Source: Fibrobacterota bacterium
Lineage (GTDB): Bacteria > Fibrobacterota > Chitinivibrionia > Chitinivibrionales > FEN-1185
Length of the DNA: 55,952 nt
Reading direction: 5' to 3'
Assembly (NCBI GenBank): GCA_003165595.1
Contig: PLWQ01000028.1
Coordinates: forward strand, 320,168 to 376,119
The notes under the pieces: model-generated
The model's input: only the letters and a program-made list of their open reading frames with translations
The model's database searches: none
Told to the model about the DNA's origin: nothing
Shown: piece after piece, positions 20,055-27,915 of the stretch
How positions within the stretch are numbered: the stretch's first letter is position 1
Layout of the letters: each line of letters begins with the position of its first letter
Position numbers and translations under genes: made by a program

Positions 20055-21202
20055 GCGAGCAACCCCGCATCCTCGTGGTCGACGACATTCCCGACAACCG
20101 CGATTTGCTGTGCCGGCTTCTCTCGCGCCAGGGCCATGCCGCCGAAATCGCCGCCAACGGCGCAGAGGCGCTCCAGCGCCTTGCCAAAAGCGAATTCGAT
20201 TGCGTGCTTCTGGACATCATGATGCCCGTGATGGGCGGCATCGAAACGCTGACGCGGCTCAAGGCCGACCCCGCGCTTCGCCATGTTCCCGTCATCGTCG
20301 TGTCGGCCATCGACGATCTCGACAACGTCGTCAAATGCATCGAACTCGGCGCCGAAGACTATTTGTTCAAGCCGGTCAACAAGGTGCTGCTCAACGCGCG
20401 CGTTTCCGCGTCGCTGGAAAAAAAGCGGCTGCGCGACCGGGAACAGGCCTACACACTGCATGTTAAGCACGAGCTGGAGCTGGGCCGCCAGATCCAGGCC
20501 GACTTTCTTCCCGAGTCCCTTCCGCAGCCGCTCGGGTGGGAGGTGGCGGTGTCGTTCGCGCCCGCCTTTGAGGTTGCCGGCGATTTTTACGACGCATTCA
20601 TGCTCGGCGACAACCGCCTGTGTTTCGTGATTGCCGACGTGTGCGGCAAGGGTGTGGGCGCGGCGCTGTTCATGTCCCTTGTCCGGAGCCTCATCCGCGC
20701 TTATGCCGAGCAGGCCAAGGGCGGCGAAGACGAAGTCTTGAGTGCGGTGACGCTCACCAACAGCTACCTGACGCAGCACCATCGCCTCAAGAAAAGTTAC
20801 CTGTTCACCACCCTGCTTTTCGGTGTGCTCGACACCGGCACCGGGAAACTGCATTATGTTTCGGCAGGCCACTATCCGCCGTTTATCCTTGCCGCAAACG
20901 GCGCAGTCTGGTCCCTGGAGCTGTGCGGGCCGGCCCTGGGAATCCTCACGGATCCGAACTACGTTGTCAAGCAAGCCCGCGTTTCGCCCGGTGACGTGCT
21001 TCTGGCCTACACCGACGGCGTTACCGAAGCTAAAAATCAGCAGGAGGAGCTTTTCTCCAAGGAGCGGCTGCTTGCCATACTAAAATCGTGTCCGCACAGC
21101 GCGGCTGCGGTGCTCGGCAAAATTGAGCAGGGACTCAAGGAATATATCTGCGATACCGAGCCGTCGGATGACATCACGATGATGGCGATACGGAGATTAT
21201 AA
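20051..21202 (+). CDS. Receiver-PP2C (SpoIIE-type) serine phosphatase
   Basis: A 383-residue response regulator. Residues 5-125 form a receiver (VVDDIPDN, phospho-acceptor in LLDIMMPVMG, KPVNK). A coiled-coil linker leads to a PPM/SpoIIE phosphatase domain (AGDFYDAF, DVCGKGVGAALFM, SAGHYPPF, LLAYTDGVTEA, DDITMM), whose Asp and Gly residues hold the two metals. Such proteins dephosphorylate anti-sigma-factor antagonists. The ATGA overlap with the previous gene makes it part of the kinase operon. No anti-sigma partner is visible nearby. Confidence 0.92.
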   Translation: MSEQPRILVVDDIPDNRDLLCRLLSRQGHAAEIAANGAEALQRLAKSEFDCVLLDIMMPVMGGIETLTRLKADPALRHVPVIVVSAIDDLDNVVKCIELGAEDYLFKPVNKVLLNARVSASLEKKRLRDREQAYTLHVKHELELGRQIQADFLPESLPQPLGWEVAVSFAPAFEVAGDFYDAFMLGDNRLCFVIADVCGKGVGAALFMSLVRSLIRAYAEQAKGGEDEVLSAVTLTNSYLTQHHRLKKSYLFTTLLFGVLDTGTGKLHYVSAGHYPPFILAANGAVWSLELCGPALGILTDPNYVVKQARVSPGDVLLAYTDGVTEAKNQQEELFSKERLLAILKSCPHSAAAVLGKIEQGLKEYICDTEPSDDITMMAIRRL

Positions 21203-21246
21203 GCCGCGCACAGCGACGCGAAGCGGTGCCCCCACCAAGGACAACT

Positions 21247-22878
21247 TTACTTGTTACAAGTAATCCTCACGTCATCAATAAACAAATTTACTTCTTTGTC
21301 CTTCTTCGTCCTGATTTCCACGGCGAATTCCTTGCGAGTTTCCGACGCTGGGGCAAGCGGCAGCGAAACATCAGTCCATCTTTTAAAAACGTAATCCGTA
21401 TATTTCCCGGCCTTCGCAGGCGTAAAGTCCTCGCCCCTGAAATACGTCCATCGGTCCGCATCCTCGGATTTTGTACGAATGCAGGCAGTACCGCGGCCTC
21501 GCACCCACAAGTGAAGCGCAGGTATGCCGCCACACGCGACAGGCGCGCGCATGCAGCATCGCGCCGACGTTGCATTCTGGCCGGCGCGTCCCGAAATCGC
21601 AAGGCAATAGGCGCCCGCGTGCGGGGCGACCGTGTCGCGGTTCACCCGCACGCCCTTGACGCACGAGACCCAGCCGTCTGCTCCGTCTTCAAAACCTTCC
21701 CCGTTTCCCGCGCTGCCTGCCACGGATTTGCCCGCAACGCCCGTGTCCGGCGCCTCAGTTTCCGTGTACGGCTTGCGGCACAGCCTTGCCTGTATCGGCA
21801 AATGGTCCGAGTATCCGTCACCTACGTGGAAGCGGCCACCCTTGGCAAACCGCATCTGCCATCGGTATGGAGCGCCGTCTTTCATGAGCCTGCCGTTCCA
21901 CGTGAACGGCGAAAATGAGTTGTCGACATAGGAGATTCCCGTGCTGTCGAACATAGACGGTGGGAGCAGAATGTGGTCGGGTGTTTCGCGCCGTCCCTTG
22001 TACACCGTGGTGAACCGCCGCACCTCGGGAACCTCCAGCCAGGGGTCATACAGCGCAACTGCGGAATCATTCACCCGGCCCGATTTCTTGTGATATGCCA
22101 CAAACGTACCGGGCTGCGAACCCACTGTACCGAGAACATGGTTGACGCCGGTGAGGCCTTTGGTATCGTCCAGCCCCGTGGTGTGGAATGATTCGCATTC
22201 GTCCCAGTCTTCGTTGAAATCGCCGGCGACAACGTAGTCTTTGCCGCGCGGAATCTCTTTGAGGCGGCTTGCAAGCAATCTTGCATTTGTAATCCGTGCG
22301 GACTCCTTGTGCGTCTTGGAGGGCCAGTGGCATGCAAACACGGTAAGGGTGTCCCGGCCAAGGTAGACGGCGGCTTCGAGCATGTTTCTGTCGTGCGTCG
22401 AGCCGGCCTCCGAGACCTCAAAGGTTTTCTCCCCCAGGATGGGAAATTTCGACAGCACAACGGGCATCACGCTGCCCTTGTTCGCTGCACCGCCAAGGGC
22501 GTAGAAGGGATACGGACAGTTCTTTTCCGCAAGCGCGGCGCGAAGCCCGGAAAGCGCGTTCTCGTTTTCCACCTCCACAAGCACGGCGATATCGGCGTTG
22601 ATTTGCGCAAGGACCGAAGCGATGTTGGAACATTTGATCTGAAAAGTGTTGTTTGTCCAGTTGCACTTGTTGGGCTTGTACTCCGGATACTCGTCGCCGT
22701 TGTCGACCATGTCGAACAGATTTTCCACATTGTAGGACGCTATCGTGATGGTGTCGGGAATAGTTCCGGAAAAGTGCTTGGGCATGCCGAGGCGAGGGGG
22801 CTTTTGCTGGCAGGAGAAAAATAGGAGGGTGAAAAAGAAGAACTGCAGGGCGATGGAGCGGCGTTTTATTATGGACAT
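21247..22878 (-). CDS. Lipoprotein endonuclease/exonuclease/phosphatase
   Basis: A 543-residue lipoprotein. The ATG at 22876-22878 leads directly into a signal peptide with lipobox LLFFSC; the longer reading to 23085 has no signal and overlaps the next gene. The EEP domain occupies about residues 45-345: IASYNVENLF, VEVENENAL, VFACHWPSK, VVAGDFNED and YSDHLPI supply the metal-binding Asn, Glu, Asp and His residues. A C-terminal domain of about 150 residues has a carbohydrate-binding-like beta-sandwich look (GFEDGADGW, FIDDVRI). It may degrade extracellular nucleic acid or phosphoesters. Confidence 0.85.
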   Translation of the reverse strand: MSIIKRRSIALQFFFFTLLFFSCQQKPPRLGMPKHFSGTIPDTITIASYNVENLFDMVDNGDEYPEYKPNKCNWTNNTFQIKCSNIASVLAQINADIAVLVEVENENALSGLRAALAEKNCPYPFYALGGAANKGSVMPVVLSKFPILGEKTFEVSEAGSTHDRNMLEAAVYLGRDTLTVFACHWPSKTHKESARITNARLLASRLKEIPRGKDYVVAGDFNEDWDECESFHTTGLDDTKGLTGVNHVLGTVGSQPGTFVAYHKKSGRVNDSAVALYDPWLEVPEVRRFTTVYKGRRETPDHILLPPSMFDSTGISYVDNSFSPFTWNGRLMKDGAPYRWQMRFAKGGRFHVGDGYSDHLPIQARLCRKPYTETEAPDTGVAGKSVAGSAGNGEGFEDGADGWVSCVKGVRVNRDTVAPHAGAYCLAISGRAGQNATSARCCMRAPVACGGIPALHLWVRGRGTACIRTKSEDADRWTYFRGEDFTPAKAGKYTDYVFKRWTDVSLPLAPASETRKEFAVEIRTKKDKEVNLFIDDVRITCNK

Positions 22879-23044
22879 GATGGAAATATACAAAAATCGG
22901 ATCAGAGGCGGGGGCTCCGTGTGACGAGAAATGAAAATTCGAGTACTGCTGCTGCCATTGCCGTGCAATGGGCGCAGGGCCGTACAAGATCCTTGACGGC
23001 ACAATGCGGGATGTATTTTGGTTTTGTAGTAGGAAGGATCAAAG

Positions 23045-23305
23045 ATGCCAACCATTTCTGCGTTTTTTGGAATCATTATTCGCATGTTTTTCGATGATCA
23101 TGTGCCCTCGCATTTTCATGCTGAATATGGCGAATATGAAGCAAAAATATCCATTGAAACATTGGAAATCCTCGATGGGAGATTACCGAACCGCGCCCTT
23201 GGCCTAGTCCTTGAATGGGCTGTGCTCCACAGAATAGAATTACGGCAAGATTGGGAGCTCAGCCGGAACAAGCAACAGCCCAAGAAGATAGTTCCCCTGG
23301 AGTAA
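23045..23305 (+). CDS. DUF4160 domain protein
   Basis: An 86-residue protein with the DUF4160 signature: GIIIRMFFDDH, PSHFHAEYGEYEAKI, LEILDGRLPNRALGLVLEWA. The family is small, of unknown function, and nearly always adjacent to a DUF2442 gene, as here. The pair is often suggested to act like a toxin-antitoxin module, without firm evidence. Confidence 0.9.
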   Translation: MPTISAFFGIIIRMFFDDHVPSHFHAEYGEYEAKISIETLEILDGRLPNRALGLVLEWAVLHRIELRQDWELSRNKQQPKKIVPLE

Positions 23306-23311
23306 TATTGT

Positions 23312-23566
23312 ATGGATTACGATGTCGTGGAAGTTAAGCCCGTGGAGCATCTGCGTCTCAAGGTGACTTTCAGGGACGGCCTTGCCGGTGAGGTGATCTT
23401 TATGGCAAGCCATTTGCATGGCGTATTTGAGGCTTTGAGAAACCCTACCGTTTTTGCTAATGTCAATTGCACACACGGCTTTGTTGAGTGGCCCGGCGAG
23501 ATTGATCTTGCCCCGGATGCAATGTACGAGGAAGTTAAGAAGAACGGCGTCTGGGAACTTGCATGA
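23312..23566 (+). CDS. DUF2442 domain protein
   Basis: An 84-residue protein with the DUF2442 pattern (VVEVKPVEHLRLKVTFRDG, VFANVNCTHGFVEWPGEIDLAPDAMY). The gene begins 6 nt after the DUF4160 stop, so the two form one unit. The C-terminal WPGEIDLAPD motif is conserved in the family. Confidence 0.88.
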   Translation: MDYDVVEVKPVEHLRLKVTFRDGLAGEVIFMASHLHGVFEALRNPTVFANVNCTHGFVEWPGEIDLAPDAMYEEVKKNGVWELA

Positions 23567-23591
23567 CACAATAGCGTACCCGTCCGCACAA

Positions 23592-23652
23592 CTACTGAGC
23601 CTTCGCCTTTTCCTTCGCGATAAACTCCGCCATGGTATCCACCGACTTGATG
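23592..23652 (-). pseudogene. Duplicated 3' end of the acyl carrier protein gene
   Basis: Bases 23599-23652 match 27481-27534 (the end of the intact ACP gene) at 52 of 54 positions. On the minus strand they encode IKSVDTMAEFIAKEKAKA followed by Gln and a stop. Beyond 23652 the similarity ends abruptly. In-frame sequence continues a little to a stop codon without looking like ACP. The fragment has no start and no pantetheine Ser, so it is a remnant or junction scar. Confidence 0.85.
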
Positions 23653-23863
23653 TAGATGTCCTGGAGCCAGTGAACAGCCCGCACCGCGACTACAACCGGA
23701 TGTACGCCCTAGTGAGCAGCCTGGAATCCTTGCTGGTCTCTACTGCAATTCTATCTGAGTAGTATTGTCTATTTTAAGCAAAGATATCTAAATGTTGTGT
23801 ATTTTTTGTAGAATATTAAGAATTCTTATTGCATATTAATATTTTTAATATTATCTTTAAGGC

Positions 23864-24307
23864 ATGAGCAATAAAATCAGCCTCAATATTCGGTGTCCTT
23901 CCTGCCTTGGTGAACTTCAGCCGAGTGTTCTGTTGTGTCACTCTTGCGGGATAAAAATCGAGGGAGAATTCATCAAGAATGAGTTCAATTCTCTAGCACC
24001 TGATGAACTTCATCTTCTTCGGGTGTTCATCCGTTGCGAAGGAAGGATTAGCGACATGGAAGCCGCCCTCGGCGTCAGCTATCCTACCGTTAAGGCACAT
24101 CTGGCAGATCTGAAGAAGAAACTTAACCTTGCCGGACAAGCCTCTGTTGAAGGAAAGATCGCCTTGGAAAGCAGTGCCGAACCCAAACCTGAGACACCAG
24201 CTGACGATGAAGCCTTGCTGATATTGTCACAACTTGAAAGTGGGGAAATAGATTTCAAGAAAGCAGTTCAAATTCTACGTGCCAAGAAGAAGGAAACAGG
24301 AAAATGA
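23864..24307 (+). CDS. DUF2089-family zinc-ribbon/HTH regulator
   Basis: A 147-residue protein. Two Cys pairs (CPSC near residue 10 and CHSC near 25) make a zinc ribbon. Residues 40-90 form a helix-turn-helix (ISDMEAALGVSYPTVKAHLADLKKKL), and a C-terminal SHOCT-like helix (LSQLESGEIDFKKAVQIL) follows. This is the DUF2089 layout, usually a regulator encoded with a membrane-stress or beta-strand protein. The 3' end overlaps the next gene by ATGA. The upstream 60 nt are very AT-rich, and a TTGCAT-17-TATCTT promoter is possible but very close to the ATG. Confidence 0.85.
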   Translation: MSNKISLNIRCPSCLGELQPSVLLCHSCGIKIEGEFIKNEFNSLAPDELHLLRVFIRCEGRISDMEAALGVSYPTVKAHLADLKKKLNLAGQASVEGKIALESSAEPKPETPADDEALLILSQLESGEIDFKKAVQILRAKKKETGK

Positions 24308-25533
24308 TTACCCAGCTTGAACAGAACAAAGTCAAAGAGCTTCTCGATAAAGGTATTCTCACTGCGGAACAAGCGGATGAAATCACTGAAGCCCTTGAGG
24401 AACGTGATGACAAGGAAGTAAATGCAGGAATGATAAACGGTCAGGACGATCCCGATATTGCCAAGCAAGACCGAACCCAAGGTTCCTCGACTAGCTCCAC
24501 AGGTGGAGAACAAGGCAAACCGCCATACGGTTCATTCGTCGAAAACCTCACTAGAGGCGCTACGGATATGGCTTCTTCAGCCATGAACATGGTGTTTTCT
24601 GAAATCAACTCAGCTTTAGGACATATTCAGGGTTCAAGCCAGGGCGGCAACAAGATAGTCATGTCCAAGGTCGATCAACCCGACGGCAATCGGTACATCT
24701 TCTCAGATAATGAAATCATGATGGGAAAGTTGACGGACGTGACTTTGAATGAAGCCTCTATGAAGGGAAATAAAATAACGGGGTCTTCTGTGGGTGATTT
24801 GAAAGTTGCGGTTGGTGCCTTTTCAGGCAACAAGATTAGCGCAGCATCGGTGTTTGACTTGTCTATCGAGAATGGAATCATCAATGAATGTGCGTTTGCC
24901 GGCTCAAAAGTACACGATCTACGAATCCAAGGGCGGAGCACAATAACTGCTGCGACAATTGAAGGTTCGAATGTCTCAGACGTCAGGCTGGCAGACGAAT
25001 CAAGAATAGAGAAATGTTCCATCAAGTCATCAAACTGCAGGTCCCTTGCCCTTGCCGAGAGCTCACAAGTGGGGAATCTGGAAATCTGCGGTTCGAATGT
25101 GAGAGATATCAACCTCAAATCGTCGAACATTACGGGGTTCTCCGTGCAGGCTTCCAACGTTTCGGATATGTCTTTCACGAAAACCGCCGTATCCGATGTT
25201 CGCTTGGGTGCGAGCAAAGTTTATTCCGTTCACTGCGTCGATTCTGTTCTTAAAGAACTTGTCATAAGCGGTATGGCGGTACTCCGCCTTCATATTGAAA
25301 ACTGCGAACTGACCGGCGTCACATTTAAGAAGAAGGCGGCTGGATTCAAATTCCATCATGCCGCAAAAATGAGATTGATCAACTCAAAAATCAAAAACTG
25401 CGAATTCATCAATTGCACATTCTTCAACATTGATTTCAAGGATGTTGATATATCGGATATCCATCTCAGTGATGCAATTATCAAGAATCAAACCATCACG
25501 TGCAAAGAGGACTTGCTCAGGTATCAGAAGTAA
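24304..25533 (+). CDS. SHOCT-like/beta-helix protein, DUF2089 partner
   Basis: A 409-residue soluble protein. The N-terminus (VKELLDKGILTAEQADEITEAL) is a short helical SHOCT-type segment. Residues 50-110 are a polar linker. From about residue 115 to the end there is a regular alternation of short strands and turns (GSKVHDLRIQGRS, GSNVSDVRLADES, SSNITGFSVQASN, then NCEFINCTFFNIDFKD). This reads as a right-handed beta-helix of the bactofilin or pentapeptide-repeat kind. No signal peptide is present. It is translationally coupled to the DUF2089 regulator; the usual partner there is a DUF4097-type beta-strand protein, so this is a variant. Confidence 0.78.
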   Translation: MITQLEQNKVKELLDKGILTAEQADEITEALEERDDKEVNAGMINGQDDPDIAKQDRTQGSSTSSTGGEQGKPPYGSFVENLTRGATDMASSAMNMVFSEINSALGHIQGSSQGGNKIVMSKVDQPDGNRYIFSDNEIMMGKLTDVTLNEASMKGNKITGSSVGDLKVAVGAFSGNKISAASVFDLSIENGIINECAFAGSKVHDLRIQGRSTITAATIEGSNVSDVRLADESRIEKCSIKSSNCRSLALAESSQVGNLEICGSNVRDINLKSSNITGFSVQASNVSDMSFTKTAVSDVRLGASKVYSVHCVDSVLKELVISGMAVLRLHIENCELTGVTFKKKAAGFKFHHAAKMRLINSKIKNCEFINCTFFNIDFKDVDISDIHLSDAIIKNQTITCKEDLLRYQK

Positions 25534-25579
25534 CCAGGGCTTGTCGGTGCGCGATAGTCAAATAATGTGGGGCTGTGCA

Positions 25580-25921
25580 ATGTCGGTCGAAACAGGAAAC
25601 ATTTTCACCTTAGAGAGTGCCGTTCCATCGCACATGTCCGAGACTCTTCGTGTCATTATTACGGCCTGCCTTTGGCACGAACCGCACTCTTTCCCGGAAA
25701 TAATTGCAAAAACCGAAATGGCCCATAACACATGGGTAGGTTCAAAACGTGATTTGAAGAAATCCATCTGTTCGGCTCTCCGCGAAGCAATAGCGGGCGG
25801 GTTGATCAACTACAATTCCGGCTACTATCTCCTTTCCGTGTCAGGCAGGGTGGAAGCGGCGAAGGCCTATTGTTTGGAAGACGGGGTCGCCTTTGACCCA
25901 AAAAGACAACATGTCGGCTAA
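25580..25921 (+). CDS. Hypothetical winged-helix-like protein
   Basis: A 113-residue protein from the ATG at 25580, which has GGGG 9 nt upstream; an ATG at 25565 is also possible. Secondary structure by eye is helical with a terminal wing (LKKSICSALREAIAGGLINYNSGYYLLSVSGRVEAAKAY), which suggests a winged helix, but there is no family match I can name. It follows the beta-helix gene by 46 nt and may belong to the same operon. Confidence 0.55.
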   Translation: MSVETGNIFTLESAVPSHMSETLRVIITACLWHEPHSFPEIIAKTEMAHNTWVGSKRDLKKSICSALREAIAGGLINYNSGYYLLSVSGRVEAAKAYCLEDGVAFDPKRQHVG

Positions 25922-26126
25922 AAATATCAGCCGAACGGCAGTCGGGACGCTTTACTTGCGGGCTGCACATTTGTTGATAGATGCACAGCCTTGGATTCTG
26001 GAGGACACAATTGCGCTGGAATTGATTGGTTTCTTCCCTTGTTGCTTCTGTTTCGACCGCCAGGCGTGAACCTATTTTCTTCTTCAGCGACTATTATTGT
26101 TGGGGATGGACGAAGGGGGGATCTTT

Positions 26127-26753
26127 ATGTCTCCATTCATTAAGTTTCTGTTTTTCTTCGCACTAGCTTTGGTAGTCGTGCGTTCGTCAATCGCAGCGGA
26201 TTCGCTTACCGTCAGTCCGCCGAATCCGACGATAATGGACTCAGTATCCTTAAGCATACTTGAGAGAGGATCAATCTGCTGCACCCAATTTTCTAGCGAT
26301 CCAACCGCTGTTACACTTCTCAACGATTCCACAATCACGCTAAGCTTTACGACCTCCCAGCTGGGTGTTTGTCCATGTCCCATTAGCCTTGACTCCAACC
26401 TTGTGCCGGTATCTGTTGTTGCAACGTACAAAAGAGGGCCTTTGCCGGCAAGAGAATATTTCGTGCACGAGGAATGTCGATCCTGTTTTGGTCAAGCCTG
26501 TTTGCACGATTCATTTGTGGTGGCGCAAGCGCTGATCGGCAAGTTCACAGTCTCGCAATCGGCCGCCGTGGTCTTTCATCAGAAACCAGTTCCACTTGAG
26601 AATATCGGGAAGATGTCTGGAAATGGGCGTGTTTACGATATTCGAGGGGCTCAGGTGTCTCCGAACCGCCTTGGCGCGTCGAGACAAGCCCCAGGAGTAT
26701 ATTTCATCAAGCCCGATGAACGCTCTACTGCGACGTTGAAGATTTGGTATTGA
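26127..26753 (+). CDS. Secreted protein with T9SS-like C-terminal sorting domain
   Basis: A 208-residue protein. The ATG at 26127 follows AAGGGGGGA. A clear signal peptide (FFFALALVVVRSSIAA) comes first, then a Cys-rich region of about 130 residues (ICCTQ, CPCP, CRSCFGQAC) with no known fold. The C-terminal 45 residues end in VYDIRGAQV...APGVYFIK...LKIWY. This is the pattern of type A sorting domains used by the type IX secretion system and by related FCB proteins. No T9SS machinery is in the window. Confidence 0.72.
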   Translation: MSPFIKFLFFFALALVVVRSSIAADSLTVSPPNPTIMDSVSLSILERGSICCTQFSSDPTAVTLLNDSTITLSFTTSQLGVCPCPISLDSNLVPVSVVATYKRGPLPAREYFVHEECRSCFGQACLHDSFVVAQALIGKFTVSQSAAVVFHQKPVPLENIGKMSGNGRVYDIRGAQVSPNRLGASRQAPGVYFIKPDERSTATLKIWY

Positions 26754-27022
26754 TCGCACCCGCCCAAAGCAATTGTCTATCAGTAATGATCCCTGTCCAG
26801 GCAAGGATGACTAATGATTGAAGATTTGAGTATCTCAATTGATATTCACTATTGGCCTCCAATGCTCGAAAGCAATGTGGCTCTCCGTTTGGAAACCGAC
26901 ACTCGCCGCCCCATTTGATGAGGCTACAAATCATCGATTCCAGGTTGGAACACGCATCGGAGAATACGCTCGATAACGTTTCCTAGATGCCGTTCTCGTC
27001 TCAGAAGATCACATGCACTTGA

Positions 27023-27169
27023 AGGAAGCCATTGTTTCAACTGTCTCCAACCGGCAAGGACTTAATCAGCTGGGTACTATCGTGGCCCGACGCTGTGGTT
27101 ATCGAACCGAAGGAGCTCATTAGCGAGATTAAGGACGTCGCGAAGACATTGATGAAGAAGTACCGCTAA
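27023..27169 (+). pseudogene. C-terminal remnant of a WYL-domain regulator
   Basis: A 48-residue open stretch ends LISWVLSWPDAVVIEPKEL...MKKYR and a stop. This matches the closing segment of WYL-domain transcriptional regulators (W-hydrophobic-L-S-x-P-D-A-x-V-x-x-P-x-x-L). The frame is blocked by TGA at 27020-27022, and no HTH or upstream WYL core is seen between 26754 and 27022. It looks like a leftover 3' end, probably stranded by recombination in this accessory zone. Confidence 0.6.
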
Positions 27170-27194
27170 CTTGCTCCATTGCAAAACTAGAGTT

Positions 27195-27460
27195 GGTGTT
27201 TCCGCGTCATTTCTGCGGCGGGCACTAGCTCGCGATCTTGCGCATGTCGCTCGCACGCACGCGTTAGGACGGACCGCAGTGCGCGCCAAAACGCGGTGCC
27301 GGCCGACCCGCGCCGAAGGCGACAAGGGCGGTCCGGTACCGAGGCCGACTGGCCGAGCATGGAGGGAGGGCCGACCTGAGACTGCGTTTCAACGCAGGCG
27401 AGGGAAACGCCCAAACCTAGTGTCAAGATTTGAAGCAGGCTGTACCCCTCCCCCGACAAA
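27195..27460. repeat. GC-rich intergenic repeat-like segment
   Basis: This stretch is strikingly richer in GC than the sequence before it. It contains nested short inverted repeats (for example CGCAGTGCG..., GGCCGACC..., CTGCGTTTCAACGCAG at about 27381-27396). Its layout recalls the mosaic element at 35200-35441 (GGCCGA and CCGACCTG blocks), but I cannot align the two over their length. No coding sequence is convincing here. It abuts the stop of the ACP gene. Confidence 0.35.
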
Positions 27461-27467
27461 ATTCCCC

Positions 27468-27770
27468 CTACGAGCTACCTGCCTTCGCTTTTTCCTTCGC
27501 GATAAACTCCGCCATGGTGTCCACCGACTTGATGATGAACCTTCCGATGTTCTGATCGTCGATGTGTACGCCGTAGGTGCGCTGCAGCGCCATGACGATT
27601 TCGAGCGCATCCACGCTGTCGAGTTGGACCACGGGGTTGTTCTCGAACAGGGAAATGCCGTTGTCGATGTCCTCGGGCTTTACATCGGATATTTTAAGCG
27701 TTTCGAGAATCAGCTTCTTTATCTCCAGTTTGAGTTCCGGAGATGGAACCGGGGTCGTTGTGTCTGCCAT
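27468..27770 (-). CDS. Acyl carrier protein
   Basis: A 100-residue ACP. The 4'-phosphopantetheine attachment Ser is Ser52 in LDSVDALEI, with Val where fatty-acid ACPs usually have Leu (DSL). The helical layout (KKLILETLKI, IVMALQRTYGV, SVDTMAEFIAKEKAKA) is standard, and the N-terminus is slightly extended. The variant motif and the neighbouring BtrH-like gene suggest a specialised ACP of a secondary pathway rather than AcpP. Its last 54 bases are duplicated at 23599-23652. Confidence 0.9.
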   Translation of the reverse strand: MADTTTPVPSPELKLEIKKLILETLKISDVKPEDIDNGISLFENNPVVQLDSVDALEIVMALQRTYGVHIDDQNIGRFIIKSVDTMAEFIAKEKAKAGSS

Positions 27771-27915
27771 GGCTTAGCTCGCTGTCAGGGTTATGCCCGT
27801 GTGGGCGGTTTCTTCTTCTGCTCGGTTTGTCCGGGCCCCCTAACCCCTAAGGGGGCACCGGATCTCCAAAAACCGGTCCCTCAGAGAGTCGGAGGGGGTT
27901 GCATTCAGACCTGTC
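27771..27915. other. ACP to BtrH-like intergenic spacer with hairpins
   Basis: The spacer holds several short inverted repeats: GCCCCCT...AGGGGGC (about 27836-27857), ACCGG...CCGGT, and CCCTC...GAGGG. None is followed by a T run on the minus strand, so a classic terminator is not supported. Hairpin clusters built on CCCTAACCCCTAAGGGG are commonly dispersed in environmental genomes, so this may be a small repeat. Confidence 0.4.

Noticed and set aside
27468-27770. Housekeeping AcpP
   Set aside because: The motif is DSVDAL rather than DSL, the N-terminus is extended, and no fatty-acid synthesis genes are adjacent.
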